From: Mycolicibacterium hippocampi
GTDB lineage: Bacteria > Actinomycetota > Actinomycetes > Mycobacteriales > Mycobacteriaceae
Length of the DNA stretch: 64,000 nt
NCBI RefSeq assembly: GCF_010723735.1
Contig: NZ_BLLB01000002.1
Coordinates: 4,526,001-4,590,000 of the forward strand
Reading direction: 5' to 3'
Part shown: positions 16,449-25,798 of the stretch, in pieces
Layout of the letters: every line of letters starts with the position of its first letter
Position numbering within the stretch: the first letter of the stretch is position 1
Notes under the pieces: model-generated
The model's database searches: none
What the model was told of the DNA's origin: nothing
The model's input: only the letters and a program-made list of their open reading frames with translations
Made by a program: the position numbers and the translations under genes

Positions 16449-17705
16449 TCAGGCGGGACGGGTGTGGCCGGTAACGGGTGAGCCCCACACGATCCACTTG
16501 GTGGACGTCAACTCTGGCAGGCCCATCGGGCCTCTGGCGTGCAACTTCTGGGTGGAGATGCCGATCTCTGCGCCGAAACCGAACTGTTCCCCGTCGGTGA
16601 ACGCGGTGGACGCGTTCACCATCACCGCGGCAGCATCCACCCGTTCGGTGAACCGTTGGGCCGCAGCGAGATCCGCGGCGACGATGGCCTCGGTGTGGCC
16701 GGTGCCGAACTCGTTGATGTGACTGATGGCGCCGTCGACTCCATCCACGATGGCCAGCGCGATGTCCATCGACAGGAACTCCGCTCGCAGTTCCTCCTCG
16801 GACGGATCGGCGTGCACCGTCACCCCGGCGTTCTGCAACGCAGCGGTGAGCCTGGGCACGGCGACATCGGCGATGGCCGCGTCGATCAGCACCGTCTCTG
16901 CCGCGTTGCACACGCTGGGCCTGCGTGTCTTGGCGTTGAGCAGAATGCGTTCGGCCATCTCGAGATCGGCCGATTCGTGTACGTAGACGTGGCAGTTGCC
17001 GACACCGGTCTCGATGGTCGGCACCTGGGCGTCGCGCACCACCGCATCGATCAATCCCGCTCCGCCGCGCGGGATCACGACGTCGACCAGACCGCGGGCC
17101 TGGATCAAGTGGGTGACGCTGGCCCGGTCATCACTGGGAAGCAACTGCACGGCGTCGCTGTTGAGGTTCTCGGTCTCCAGCGCCGCACGCAGCGCGGTGA
17201 CCAACGCGGCGTTGGACTTCGCCGCCGACGAACTACCACGCAGCAGAACTGCGTTGCCCGCCTTCAGCGTCAATCCGAAGGCGTCGACGGTGACGTTGGG
17301 GCGACCCTCGTACACGATCCCGATGACGCCGAGCGGCACCCGCTGCTGACGCAACTGCAGACCGTTGACCAACGTGCTGCCGCGCAGCACCTCGCCGACC
17401 GGGTCCGGAAGGCCGGCGACCTGGCGCAATCCGTCGGCGATGCCCTCGATGCGGGTCGGGGTGAGCGCCAGGCGGTCGAGCATCGCCTCCGCGGTGCCGG
17501 CGGCGCGGGCGGCGTCGAGGTCGGCCTGATTGGCCTCCATGATGGCGCGGGTGTTCATCAGCACGTGGTCGGCGGCGGTGCGAAGCGCGCGGTTCTTGGC
17601 ATCGGTGCCCAGCGTCGCCAGCGCGCGAGCCGCGACCCGTGCGCGGCGGGCGGCGTCGTGGACCTGCCCGCGCAGGTCAGGTGCCGAAGGGGCTTGCACA
17701 TGCAT
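16449..17705 (-). CDS. proA: gamma-glutamyl phosphate reductase
   Basis: ProA reduces gamma-glutamyl phosphate with NADPH, the second step of proline synthesis; ProB in this window makes its substrate. The 418-aa protein has the aldehyde-dehydrogenase fold with the catalytic cysteine C266 in RRPSVCNAAETVL, and the family blocks GVIGIVYEGRPNVT and HINEFGTGHTEAI. The ATG at 17705 matches the usual length and has a TACGCT -10 box 6 bases upstream, so it is leaderless. It is divergent from rbsK across 86 bp and unlinked to proB, as in M. tuberculosis. Confidence 0.93.
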   Translation of the reverse strand: MHVQAPSAPDLRGQVHDAARRARVAARALATLGTDAKNRALRTAADHVLMNTRAIMEANQADLDAARAAGTAEAMLDRLALTPTRIEGIADGLRQVAGLPDPVGEVLRGSTLVNGLQLRQQRVPLGVIGIVYEGRPNVTVDAFGLTLKAGNAVLLRGSSSAAKSNAALVTALRAALETENLNSDAVQLLPSDDRASVTHLIQARGLVDVVIPRGGAGLIDAVVRDAQVPTIETGVGNCHVYVHESADLEMAERILLNAKTRRPSVCNAAETVLIDAAIADVAVPRLTAALQNAGVTVHADPSEEELRAEFLSMDIALAIVDGVDGAISHINEFGTGHTEAIVAADLAAAQRFTERVDAAAVMVNASTAFTDGEQFGFGAEIGISTQKLHARGPMGLPELTSTKWIVWGSPVTGHTRPA

Positions 17706-17711
17706 CAGGCC

Positions 17712-17717
17712 AGCGTA
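17712..17717 (-). promoter_or_regulatory. -10 element of a leaderless proA promoter
   Basis: TACGCT on the minus strand ends 6 bases before the proA ATG. It forms a compact divergent promoter pair with the rbsK box at 17779. Confidence 0.5.
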
Positions 17718-17778
17718 TCCGGTGGGCGGCGCGCGGACCGGACCGGCCGTTGAGGTTGTCACAGCGCGACGCGCTCCC

Positions 17779-17784
17779 TAACGT
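17779..17784 (+). promoter_or_regulatory. -10 element of a leaderless rbsK promoter
   Basis: TAACGT is followed by 7 bases and the GTG at 17792. No Shine-Dalgarno sequence is present. Confidence 0.55.
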
Positions 17785-17791
17785 CTCGGGT

Positions 17792-18658
17792 GTGACGCGA
17801 GTCTGCGTGGTCGGAAGTGTCAACGCCGATCTCACGTTCACGGTGACCGAACTCCCCCGGCCGGGTCAGACCGTGCTCGCGTCGGCGCTGTCGACGTCGC
17901 CGGGCGGCAAGGGCGGCAATCAGGCGGTGGCCGCCGCCCGGGCCGGCGCAGACGTGGCGCTCGTCGCGGCCCTGGGAACCGATCCGGCGGCCGAGCAACT
18001 GCGCACCCACCTGGACGCCAACGGCGTGGGGCTGGCAGGGGTGGTCCGTGTGCCCGGGCCCAGCGGGTCCGCGGCGATCATCGTCGACGCCGCAGCCGAG
18101 AACTGCATCGTGGTGGCGCCGGGTGCCAATGCGCATCTGAGCCTGAACTCGGCCAAGACCCGGTCGGTCGTCGCCGACAGTGACGTGGTGCTGCTGCAGC
18201 TGGAGATACCCGTCGACACCGCCACCGCCGCCGCCCGCGTCGCCCGGGCCGCCGGAGCGGTCGTCATCGTCAACGCGTCACCGACCCCGGACCGGGAAGC
18301 CATCGCGGCGCTGGCCGAACTGGTCGACGTGGTCGTGGTCAACGAGGAGGAGTCCGGTGCCTGGCTGACCGCCGCATCATCGCCGGTGAACCACCTCGTC
18401 ATCACCCGCGGATCACGCGGCGCGAGCCACCTCGCCGGCGGGCGACGACTCGATGTCGCGGCCCCTGCGGTGGAGGCGGTCGACACCACCGGCGCGGGCG
18501 ACGTGTTCGCCGGCGTGCTCGCGGCAGCGTGGCCGCACGGTGCCGACCACGCACTGCGGCGCGCCTGTGCGGCCGGCGCCCTGGCGACGCTGGTCCACGG
18601 TGCCGGTGACTGTGCCCCTTACAGTGAGGCCATCGAGGACATCTTGGAGGCTTCATGA
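17792..18658 (+). CDS. rbsK: ribokinase (PfkB family)
   Basis: This 288-aa PfkB-family kinase phosphorylates ribose or a related sugar at O5. It has the N-terminal VVGSVNADLTFTV, the substrate block SPGGKGGNQAVAAARAG and the anion-hole/catalytic motif TTGAGDVFAGVLAAA. It corresponds to Rv2436. A GTG start at 17792, leaderless, was chosen over a longer frame that runs through proA. It overlaps the enoyl-CoA hydratase gene by ATGA, an odd metabolic pairing that probably reflects compact packing rather than one pathway. Confidence 0.87.
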   Translation: MTRVCVVGSVNADLTFTVTELPRPGQTVLASALSTSPGGKGGNQAVAAARAGADVALVAALGTDPAAEQLRTHLDANGVGLAGVVRVPGPSGSAAIIVDAAAENCIVVAPGANAHLSLNSAKTRSVVADSDVVLLQLEIPVDTATAAARVARAAGAVVIVNASPTPDREAIAALAELVDVVVVNEEESGAWLTAASSPVNHLVITRGSRGASHLAGGRRLDVAAPAVEAVDTTGAGDVFAGVLAAAWPHGADHALRRACAAGALATLVHGAGDCAPYSEAIEDILEAS

Positions 18659-19476
18659 CCACGACGAATCCGCCACGGCCACCCGAGGGCGACTGGCTCG
18701 GGACGCCGTACCTACGTTTCACCCGGGACGGCGCGTTCGGGGTGTGCACGCTGGACCGGCCCGAGGCGCGCAATGCGATGACCCCGGCGATGTATTTCGG
18801 AATCAAGTACGCCGTCAAACACGTCGACGGCGATCCGGACCTGGCCGGGCTGCTGCTCACCGGCACCGGTGACGTCTTCGCCCCGGGCGGCGACATGGGC
18901 GGCGGCGGAGCGGACAACTGGCTGACGTTCGGTTCCGCGCTCGGCATGGACGCGTTGCCGTTCGACACCCTGCGCCAGTCCGCCAAGCCGGTGGTGGCCG
19001 CGGTGAACGGCCTGTGTCAGGGCGGCGGGCTGCAGATCGCGTTGTGCGCCGACATGGCGGTGGTCAGCGACCGGGCGACGTTCCGGGTGCCCGAGCTCTA
19101 CCGTGGCATCGCCGACACGTACTACAGCCACATGCTGGCCCGGCTGATCGGCCCGGTGCGGACCCGGGACCTGATGTTCACCGGCCGCACGCTGTCCGCG
19201 GCCGAGGCGCTCGACTGGGGCATGGTCGCAAGGGTGGTTGCCCACGAGGACCTGCACGACGCCGCCCGCGAGGTGCTCGCCCAGTGCGCGCGTACCGCGC
19301 CCGCAGCCAGAGCGGTGATCAAGTCGAGCCTGGACAACTACATCGGCCTCTATGACCGCATCGGCATGCAGTCGAGCCTGGGCGCCCCCGAATCCATCGA
19401 AGGGTTCATGGCGTTCAAGGAGCGGCGCTCCCCCGAGTGGGTGCATCCCGAGCTGCGCATCGAAGGCCGGCTCTAG
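18655..19476 (+). CDS. enoyl-CoA hydratase/isomerase family protein
   Basis: The 273-aa crotonase-fold protein shows the oxyanion-hole segments of the family (VCTLDRPEARNAMTP near residue 30 and TGDVFAPGGDMGGGG near 75) and the second-half block AAVNGLCQGGGLQIALCADMAV. It should act on an acyl-CoA ester in beta-oxidation or a related pathway. The usual catalytic glutamates are not clear from inspection, so isomerase or other crotonase chemistry is possible. The ATG overlaps the rbsK stop by four bases. Confidence 0.85.
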   Translation: MTTTNPPRPPEGDWLGTPYLRFTRDGAFGVCTLDRPEARNAMTPAMYFGIKYAVKHVDGDPDLAGLLLTGTGDVFAPGGDMGGGGADNWLTFGSALGMDALPFDTLRQSAKPVVAAVNGLCQGGGLQIALCADMAVVSDRATFRVPELYRGIADTYYSHMLARLIGPVRTRDLMFTGRTLSAAEALDWGMVARVVAHEDLHDAAREVLAQCARTAPAARAVIKSSLDNYIGLYDRIGMQSSLGAPESIEGFMAFKERRSPEWVHPELRIEGRL

Positions 19477-19493
19477 CACGGGCCCGACACACC

Positions 19494-19554
19494 GTTGAGG
19501 CTGCGGTCAGGGCGGCGACACGCCGGGCGATCGCGCCGTCAGCGCAGTCTCAAC
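19494..19554. terminator. imperfect inverted repeat between convergent genes
   Basis: GTTGAGGCTGCGGTCAGGGC pairs with the complement of GCCGTCAGCGCAGTCTCAAC with several mismatches. The repeat lies between the convergent hydratase and nadE stops, where a bidirectional terminator is expected. The U-tract is weak. Confidence 0.4.
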
Positions 19555-19557
19555 TGT

Positions 19558-21609
19558 TCATTCGCGGGGAATCGCGGCCTCGATCTCGTCGAGCCAGGCG
19601 CGCGCGGACATGTCCGACGGCGCCCGCCAGTCACCGCGCGGGGACAGCGAGCCGCCGGCAGAGACCTTGGGCCCGTTCGGCAGCGCCGAGCGCTTGAACT
19701 GGCTGAACGAATAGAAGCGCTCGGCGAACACCTGTAACCAGTGGCGAATCTCTTTGAGCGAGTACGCCGGTCGATCACTCTCCGGTAGACCGGGGGGCCA
19801 GTTGCCGCGCTCCGGGTCGCTCCAGGCGTGCCAGGCCAGGAAAGCCACTTTCGAGGGCCGGAACCCATAGCGCAACACCTGGAAAAGAGAGAAGTCCTGC
19901 AACACATAGGGGCCGATCTTGCCCTGGGTGCTCTGGATCTCCTCGTCCTCGCCCGCTGGCACCAGTTCCGGGCTGATCTCGGTGTCCACCACCGACTGCA
20001 ACGCCGCGTTGATCTCGTCATCGGCGCTGCCGAACTGCTCCGAGGAGATCACCCAGCGGATCAGATGCTGGATCAACGTCTTCGGGACACCGCCGTTGAC
20101 GTTGTAGTGCGACATCTGGTCGCCCACGCCGTAGGTCGACCAGCCCAGCGCCAGCTCCGAAAGGTCCCCGGTGCCCAAGACGATGCCGCCGCGCTGATTG
20201 GCCAGCCGGAACAGGTAGTCGGTGCGGAGCCCGGCCTGCACGTTCTCGAAGGTGACGTCGTAGACCTTCTCGCCGCGGGAGAACGGATGATCCATTTCGC
20301 GCAGCATCAACTCGGCCGACGAGCGGATGTCGATGGTCTCGAAGGTCACCCCCAGTGCGGCGGCCAGTCGGGTGGCGTTGTTCTTCGTTCGCTCACCGGT
20401 GGCGAACCCGGGCAGTGTGAACGCCAAAATGTCGCTGCGCGGCCGCCCTTCGCGGTCCATCGCCTTGGCGGCGACGATCAACGCGTGTGTCGAGTCCAGA
20501 CCGCCGGACAGGCCCAACACCACCTTCGGGTAGTTCAGCACCCGCAGTCGCTGTTCGAGGCCGGACACCTGGATGTTGTAGGCCTCGTAGCAGTCCTGCT
20601 CGAGTCGCTGGGGATCGGCAGGCACGAAGGGCAGCCGCTCGACGTCACGCAGCAGGCCGATGTCGCCGCCGGGCGGGTCGAGGCGAAACTCGATGCGGCG
20701 GTAGGAGTCCTCGTCGATCAGTTGATGGCGCCGGTTGTCGTCGAAGCTGCCCATCCGCACCCGCTCGTTGCGCAGCAACTCCAGGTCGACGTCGGCGGTG
20801 GAGCGCCGCTCGCCCTTCGGGAAGCGCTCGGACTGCGCGAGACAGACGCCGTTCTCCCAGATCATGGTCTGGCCGTCCCAGGCGAGATCCGTCGTGGACT
20901 CGCCCTCACCCGCCGCGGCGTACACGTAGGCGGCCAGGCATCGGGACGACGTCGACCTGGCCAGCAGGCAACGATCGTCCGCGCGGCCGATCGTGATCGG
21001 GCTGCCGGACAGGTTGGCGAGCACGGTGGCGCCGGCCAATGCGGCTTCGGCGCTCGGTGTCACCGGGACGAACATGTCCTCACATATCTCCACGTGCAGC
21101 ACGAATCCGGGCAGGTCGGCCGCGGCGAACAACAGATCCGGACCGAACGGCACGTCGGCGTCACCCACCCGGATCTCGCCGTGCTCGTCGGCGCCTGCCG
21201 CGAACTGACGCTTCTCGTAGAACTCGCGATAGTTCGGCAGATAGGACTTCGGCACCACGCCGAGCACCCGGCCGCGGTGGATGACGACGGCGGTGTTGTA
21301 GATCCGGTTGCGGTACCGCAGCGGCGCCCCGACCACCAGGACGGGCAGCAGCCCAGCCGAGCCGGCGATCACCTCGAGCAATGCGTGTTCGACGGCTTCG
21401 AGCAGCACGTCCTGCATCACGATGTCCTCGATCGAGTACCCGGACATCGTCAACTCCGGAAACACCGCCAGGGCCACACCCTCGTCATGGCATTCCCGGG
21501 CCATTTGCAGCACCGACTCGGCGTTGGCGGCAGGGTCAGCAAGCGTGGTGTGGTGGGTGCATGCGGCGATGCGCGCGAAGCCGTGCCGGTAGGCCGAGTA
21601 GAAATCCAT
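19558..21609 (-). CDS. nadE: glutamine-dependent NAD+ synthetase
   Basis: NadE amidates deamido-NAD with ammonia channelled from glutamine. The 683-aa protein fuses an N-terminal nitrilase-type glutaminase (catalytic triad visible as E52 in FPELTMSGYS, K122 in PKSYLPNYREFYEKRQF and C177 in EICEDMF) to a C-terminal ATP-pyrophosphatase synthetase with LGLSGGLDSTHAL. Length and order match Rv2438c. It completes the pathway from NadD. It is convergent with the hydratase gene and divergent from hsp20. Confidence 0.94.
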   Translation of the reverse strand: MDFYSAYRHGFARIAACTHHTTLADPAANAESVLQMARECHDEGVALAVFPELTMSGYSIEDIVMQDVLLEAVEHALLEVIAGSAGLLPVLVVGAPLRYRNRIYNTAVVIHRGRVLGVVPKSYLPNYREFYEKRQFAAGADEHGEIRVGDADVPFGPDLLFAAADLPGFVLHVEICEDMFVPVTPSAEAALAGATVLANLSGSPITIGRADDRCLLARSTSSRCLAAYVYAAAGEGESTTDLAWDGQTMIWENGVCLAQSERFPKGERRSTADVDLELLRNERVRMGSFDDNRRHQLIDEDSYRRIEFRLDPPGGDIGLLRDVERLPFVPADPQRLEQDCYEAYNIQVSGLEQRLRVLNYPKVVLGLSGGLDSTHALIVAAKAMDREGRPRSDILAFTLPGFATGERTKNNATRLAAALGVTFETIDIRSSAELMLREMDHPFSRGEKVYDVTFENVQAGLRTDYLFRLANQRGGIVLGTGDLSELALGWSTYGVGDQMSHYNVNGGVPKTLIQHLIRWVISSEQFGSADDEINAALQSVVDTEISPELVPAGEDEEIQSTQGKIGPYVLQDFSLFQVLRYGFRPSKVAFLAWHAWSDPERGNWPPGLPESDRPAYSLKEIRHWLQVFAERFYSFSQFKRSALPNGPKVSAGGSLSPRGDWRAPSDMSARAWLDEIEAAIPRE

Positions 21610-21751
21610 GCCTCATTGTTGCCCGAAACCCCGAGCGAATAATCAGGCCCCGACAGATGCGGCCGCGCAGCCTGCTCCTGTTGGCCTGTCGTTCGTCCGC
21701 CGGAACCGCGCCCGACCCGGGAACTTCTTCTGCAACGTGCATGCTGGACGC

Positions 21752-22282
21752 GTGAATAAGGTTGCCACTCAACGCCAGTCGCGTCCGATGCTCACCGATC
21801 TGGCGAGCCTGCTCGACAGTCTCCCGACGTTTGCGGCACTGCGACCGCTTTTCGACACCCGGGCGATCCACGTCGAGGACGAGTTCCACGACGACACCTA
21901 CGAGGTGCGCGCCGAACTGCCCGGGGTGGACCCCGACGAGGACATCGAGGTGACGGTGTGCGACGGCCGGTTGACGATCACCGCCGAGCGGGCGCACCCG
22001 GGTGAGAACTGCGGCCGTGCCGAGTTCACCTACGGAACGCTGACCAGGACCCTTGCCCTGCCCGACGGTGCGGACCAGGACGACGTCAATGCCACCTACG
22101 ACCGCGGAATCCTCACCGTCTCGGTGCCGCTGTTGGACCGGCACCGGCTGCAGAAGCACGTCGAGGTGGTGGAGATCGTCGCTCTGGAGGAGTCCGCCGT
22201 CGGGGACGACGACGACGCTCTCGACACCGACGAGAACGCTTTTGACACCTCTGACCAGCAGGTATCCGACGAGGAAAGCTGA
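21752..22282 (+). CDS. Hsp20/alpha-crystallin small heat-shock protein
   Basis: This 176-aa chaperone has the alpha-crystallin domain at about residues 35-135: DTYEVRAELPGVDPDEDIEVTV, the L-T-I-T-A-E-R strand, FTYGTLTRTLALP, and the G-I-L-T-V-S-V-P end of the domain. The C-terminal 40 residues are strongly acidic and lack the usual I-x-I anchor, so oligomer assembly may differ from Acr. A GTG at 21752 is used; the longer frame to 21608 is unlikely. sir2 starts 19 bases downstream from its own promoter. No clear HAIR or ECF promoter was found before it. Confidence 0.85.
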   Translation: MNKVATQRQSRPMLTDLASLLDSLPTFAALRPLFDTRAIHVEDEFHDDTYEVRAELPGVDPDEDIEVTVCDGRLTITAERAHPGENCGRAEFTYGTLTRTLALPDGADQDDVNATYDRGILTVSVPLLDRHRLQKHVEVVEIVALEESAVGDDDDALDTDENAFDTSDQQVSDEES

Positions 22283-22287
22283 TCACT

Positions 22288-22293
22288 TACATT
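22288..22293 (+). promoter_or_regulatory. -10 element of a leaderless sir2 promoter
   Basis: TACATT is followed by 7 bases and the GTG at 22301, in the 18-base gap after the hsp20 stop. Confidence 0.55.
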
Positions 22294-22300
22294 CGAGGAC

Positions 22301-23188
22301 GTGGAAGCACCCGAACTGGTCGCGCTGCTGGAGGGCAGGCGTCTCGCCGTGCTGACCGGCGCCGGCCTGTCGACCGATTCGGGGATTCCGGACTACCGCG
22401 GGCCGGACTCACCGCCCAGTAACCCGATGACGATCCGCCAGTTCACCTCCGACCCGGTGTTCCGGCGGCGCTACTGGGCGCGTAACCACGTCGGGTGGCG
22501 GCACATGGACCAGAGGATGCCCAACGCCGGGCACCGGGCGCTGGCCACCCTCGAACGCGCTGGTGTGGTGTCCGGGCTGATCACCCAGAACGTGGACCTG
22601 TTGCACACCAAGGCCGGCAGTCGCGCGGTGGTGGATCTGCACGGCACCTATGTACGGGTGGTCTGCCTGGACTGCGGCCACACCATGTCCCGGGCCGTGC
22701 TGGCCGAACTGCTCGAGGCCGCCAACCCCGGATTCCTCGAGCGCGTGCGTGCCGTCGGCAGCATCGGGGTGGCTCCCGACGCCGACGCCGAGGTCGGCGA
22801 CACGACGAACTTCCGTATCGTCGACTGCCCTGCGTGTGGCGGCATGCTCAAGCCCGACATCGTCTACTTCGGTGAAAACGTTCCCAAACACGTTGTCGAA
22901 CAAGCCTATTCAATGGTCGACGACGCCGATGCACTGCTGGTGGCGGGATCTTCACTGACGGTTTTCTCCGGCTACCGGTTCGTCCGCCACGCAGCGGCCC
23001 GCGGTATACCCGTGGCGATCGTCAACCGCGGACACACGCGCGGCGACGACCTGGCGACGATCAAGATCGACAACGGCTGCTCACCGATGCTGGCGCTGTT
23101 GGCCGACGAACTGCCCGCAAATCCGCGCCGTTCAGACGGCCACCAGGTCGTCGGCGTGCACGGCGGGCCGGCGCAGCTCGGCGGGTAG
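22301..23188 (+). CDS. Sir2-family NAD-dependent protein deacylase
   Basis: This 295-aa sirtuin removes acyl groups from lysines using NAD+. Features are the NAD loop GAGLSTDSGIPDYRG (residues 20-34), QNVD (96-99), the catalytic histidine H114 in LHGT, and zinc cysteines C122, C125, C176 and C179. It resembles the deacetylase branch with a large helical insert between the CXXC pairs. Its 3' end overlaps the convergent proB gene by 57 bases, so the last 18 or so residues are encoded antisense to proB. NAD-synthesis genes nearby are coincidental neighbours or a functional theme. Confidence 0.88.
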   Translation: MEAPELVALLEGRRLAVLTGAGLSTDSGIPDYRGPDSPPSNPMTIRQFTSDPVFRRRYWARNHVGWRHMDQRMPNAGHRALATLERAGVVSGLITQNVDLLHTKAGSRAVVDLHGTYVRVVCLDCGHTMSRAVLAELLEAANPGFLERVRAVGSIGVAPDADAEVGDTTNFRIVDCPACGGMLKPDIVYFGENVPKHVVEQAYSMVDDADALLVAGSSLTVFSGYRFVRHAAARGIPVAIVNRGHTRGDDLATIKIDNGCSPMLALLADELPANPRRSDGHQVVGVHGGPAQLGG

Positions 23189-24271
23189 GTCCGAGGTGGA
23201 CCGACCCAGCATGGTGCCCAGTTCGGTGGCGTCGTAGGCGACGACACCCCGAGCGACCAACGTCGAGTCCTGAGCACGCAGCTCGACCACGTCACCGCCG
23301 TAGAACCGCCCGGAAAGCGCCGTGATGCCCGCGACGAGCAAGGAACGCCGTTGCCGCACCACGGCGTTGACCGCGCCGTCGTCGAGCGTCAATGTCCCTG
23401 CGACCTCCGCTGCGTGCCGCACCCAGAACCGGCGCGCCGACATGCGCTCGGAGCGCGGCGCGAAGACGGTGCCCACCGAGGCGTCGGCCAGCGCGGCCGC
23501 CGCGTCGGTCGCGGCTGCCAGCAGCACCGGCACGCCTGCGTCGGCGGCCAGCAGCGCCGAGGACAGCTTGGACACCATCCCGCCGGTGCCGAGGTGGCTG
23601 CCCCGGCCGGCTGTGACGCCTTCCAGATCCCCGGGCCCATCGACCTCCGGAATGAAGCGCGCCGGGCGGTCCTCCGTCGCTTTGCGCGGGTCGCCGTCGT
23701 AGAGGCCGTCGATGTCGCTCAGCAGGATCAGCGCGTCCGCTCCGACCAGGTGCGCGACCAGTGCCGAAAGCCGGTCGTTGTCACCGAATCTGATTTCGTT
23801 GGTGGCCACGGTGTCGTTCTCGTTGACGATCCCCACCGCGTGTAGCGTCCGCAACCGGTCCAGAGTGCGTGCGGCGTTGGTGTGCTGCACCCGCATCGAG
23901 ATGTCGTGCGCTGTCAGCAGTACCTGTCCCACCGTCCGTCCGTAGTGTCCGAAAGCCGCACTCCACGAATTGACCAGGGCCACCTGTCCGACGCTTGCTG
24001 CCGCCTGCTTGGTGGCCAGATCCGTTGGGCGTCTGGCCAACCCGAGCGGCTCGATCCCTGCGGCGATCGCACCGGATGACACGATCACCACATCGGATCC
24101 GGCCCGCATCCGCATTTCGATCGCGTCGGCGAGGCCCTGCAACCGACCCGCGTCGAACATCCCCGTCGGGGTGGTCAGCGCAGTGGTGCCGATCTTGACG
24201 ACGACCGAACGCGCAGAGCGGACAGCCTCCCGGTGAACGGAGTTCGCCCAGTCGGCGCGGTCCTCACTCAC
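23132..24271 (-). CDS. proB: glutamate 5-kinase
   Basis: ProB phosphorylates glutamate, the first and feedback-controlled step of proline synthesis. The 379-aa protein has the amino-acid kinase domain (VVVKIGTTALT, then VIVSSGAIAAG, NENDTVATNEIRFGDNDRLSA) and a C-terminal PUA domain from about residue 275. The GTG at 24271 is chosen: it overlaps the obg stop by 8 bases (GTGAGTGA), a coupling typical of the mycobacterial obg-proB pair (Rv2440c-Rv2439c). The C-terminus extends into the convergent sir2 gene. Confidence 0.92.
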   Translation of the reverse strand: MSEDRADWANSVHREAVRSARSVVVKIGTTALTTPTGMFDAGRLQGLADAIEMRMRAGSDVVIVSSGAIAAGIEPLGLARRPTDLATKQAAASVGQVALVNSWSAAFGHYGRTVGQVLLTAHDISMRVQHTNAARTLDRLRTLHAVGIVNENDTVATNEIRFGDNDRLSALVAHLVGADALILLSDIDGLYDGDPRKATEDRPARFIPEVDGPGDLEGVTAGRGSHLGTGGMVSKLSSALLAADAGVPVLLAAATDAAAALADASVGTVFAPRSERMSARRFWVRHAAEVAGTLTLDDGAVNAVVRQRRSLLVAGITALSGRFYGGDVVELRAQDSTLVARGVVAYDATELGTMLGRSTSDLPAELRRPAVHADDLVAV

Positions 24272-25709
24272 CGCTGCCCTCTGCTCGGCGTGCCTTGCGC
24301 GCAGCCTTGCGCTCATCGGCCGAGACGCGGTCGGTCTGCTCGAGCCGGACGTCGGTGCCGCGGCCCGACATCTGCATGTCCACCCCGGCCGGGGTCTGCG
24401 GCTCCCAGTCGAACGTCATGTCGCCGATGGTCACGGCACATCCGGGCCGGGCTCCGAGTTTGAGCAACTCGTCCTCGACACCCAGGCGTGCAAGCCGGTC
24501 ACCGAGGTAACCGACCGCCTCGTCGTTGTCGAAGTTCGTCTGCGCCACCCACCGCTGCGGCCGGGTGCCGCGCACCACGAACCCGCCCGTACCGTCGGCT
24601 TCGACGGTGAAACCGCTGTCGTCGACGGCGACCGGCCGGATCACCGGCCGGCGCGGCACCACCTCGGGCTGGGCGGCGCGGTACGCGGCGACCATCTCCC
24701 AAAGGGCGAAAGTCAACGCCCGCAGGCCGTCTCGGGCAACCGCCGACACCTCGAACACCGGCCAGCCGAACTTGCGGGTGACTTCCTCGCGGACGAAGTC
24801 GGCGAGTTCACGAGCGTCGGGGACATCGATCTTGTTGAGCACCACGGCCCGCGGACGCTCAGCGAGATCACCCAGCGTCGAATCCCCCTGCAGCGTGGGG
24901 GTGTAGGCGGCGAGCTCGGCTTCCAGCGCCTCGATGTCGGAGACCGGGTCGCGGCCGGGTTCCATCGTCGCGCAATCGACGACGTGCACCAGCACCGCGC
25001 ACCGTTCGAGATGGCGCAGGAAGTCCAGCCCCAGGCCACGGCCCTCGGAGGCACCCGGGATCAGGCCGGGAACATCAGCGACGGTGAACGTGTGCTCGCC
25101 AGCCGACACGACGCCCAGGTTGGGCGCCAGCGTCGTGAACGGATAGTCGGCGATCTTCGGCTTGGCGGCGGAGATTGCCGACACCAGCGACGACTTGCCT
25201 GCCGACGGAAACCCGACGAGTCCGACGTCGGCGACCGTCTTGAGCTCCAGCGTAAGATCGCGGACCTCGCCCTTCTCGCCCAGCAGCGCGAAGCCGGGGG
25301 CCTTACGCGCCCGCGAGGCCAGCGCGGCGTTGCCCAGCCCGCCCCGCCCTCCGGCGGCGGCGTCGAATCGGGTACCTGCGCCCACCAGGTCGGCCAGCAT
25401 CCGGCCGCGCTCGTCGAGGACGACGGTCCCGTCCGGGACCTTCACCTCGAGGTCGGCACCGGCCGCACCGTCACGATTGCTGCCGGCGCCCTGCTTGCCT
25501 GACGGGGCCACGACATGGGGATGGAAGTGGAAATCCAGAAGGGTGTGCACCTGGGGGTCGACCACGAACACGACGCTGCCGCCGCGCCCACCGTTCCCGC
25601 CGTCAGGGCCGCCCAGCGGCTTGAACTTCTCGCGGTGGACCGAGGCGCAGCCGTTCCCGCCGTTGCCTGCCCGCGCGTGGACGACGACGCGGTCGATGAA
25701 CCGGGTCAT
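24264..25709 (-). CDS. obg: Obg/CgtA ribosome-associated GTPase
   Basis: Obg is an essential GTPase for 50S assembly and growth control. The 481-aa protein has the glycine-rich Obg domain (residues 1-158, starting FIDRVVVHARAGNGGNG), the G domain with GFPSAGKSSL (about 170) and NKIDVPD, and a C-terminal OCT domain. The last 30 residues are highly basic (RKAARKARRAEGSGE), a possible RNA-binding tail. It follows rpmA by 89 bases and overlaps proB, in the order rplU-rpmA-obg-proB known from M. tuberculosis. Confidence 0.95.
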   Translation of the reverse strand: MTRFIDRVVVHARAGNGGNGCASVHREKFKPLGGPDGGNGGRGGSVVFVVDPQVHTLLDFHFHPHVVAPSGKQGAGSNRDGAAGADLEVKVPDGTVVLDERGRMLADLVGAGTRFDAAAGGRGGLGNAALASRARKAPGFALLGEKGEVRDLTLELKTVADVGLVGFPSAGKSSLVSAISAAKPKIADYPFTTLAPNLGVVSAGEHTFTVADVPGLIPGASEGRGLGLDFLRHLERCAVLVHVVDCATMEPGRDPVSDIEALEAELAAYTPTLQGDSTLGDLAERPRAVVLNKIDVPDARELADFVREEVTRKFGWPVFEVSAVARDGLRALTFALWEMVAAYRAAQPEVVPRRPVIRPVAVDDSGFTVEADGTGGFVVRGTRPQRWVAQTNFDNDEAVGYLGDRLARLGVEDELLKLGARPGCAVTIGDMTFDWEPQTPAGVDMQMSGRGTDVRLEQTDRVSADERKAARKARRAEGSGE

Positions 25710-25798
25710 CGGACTTCCTTTCCGTCACGAAATCTACGTTCACAGACGAAGCGCAAGAGCCCCTCTGAAAACGCAGATCTCGCCGGTGGAAGAGGGAA

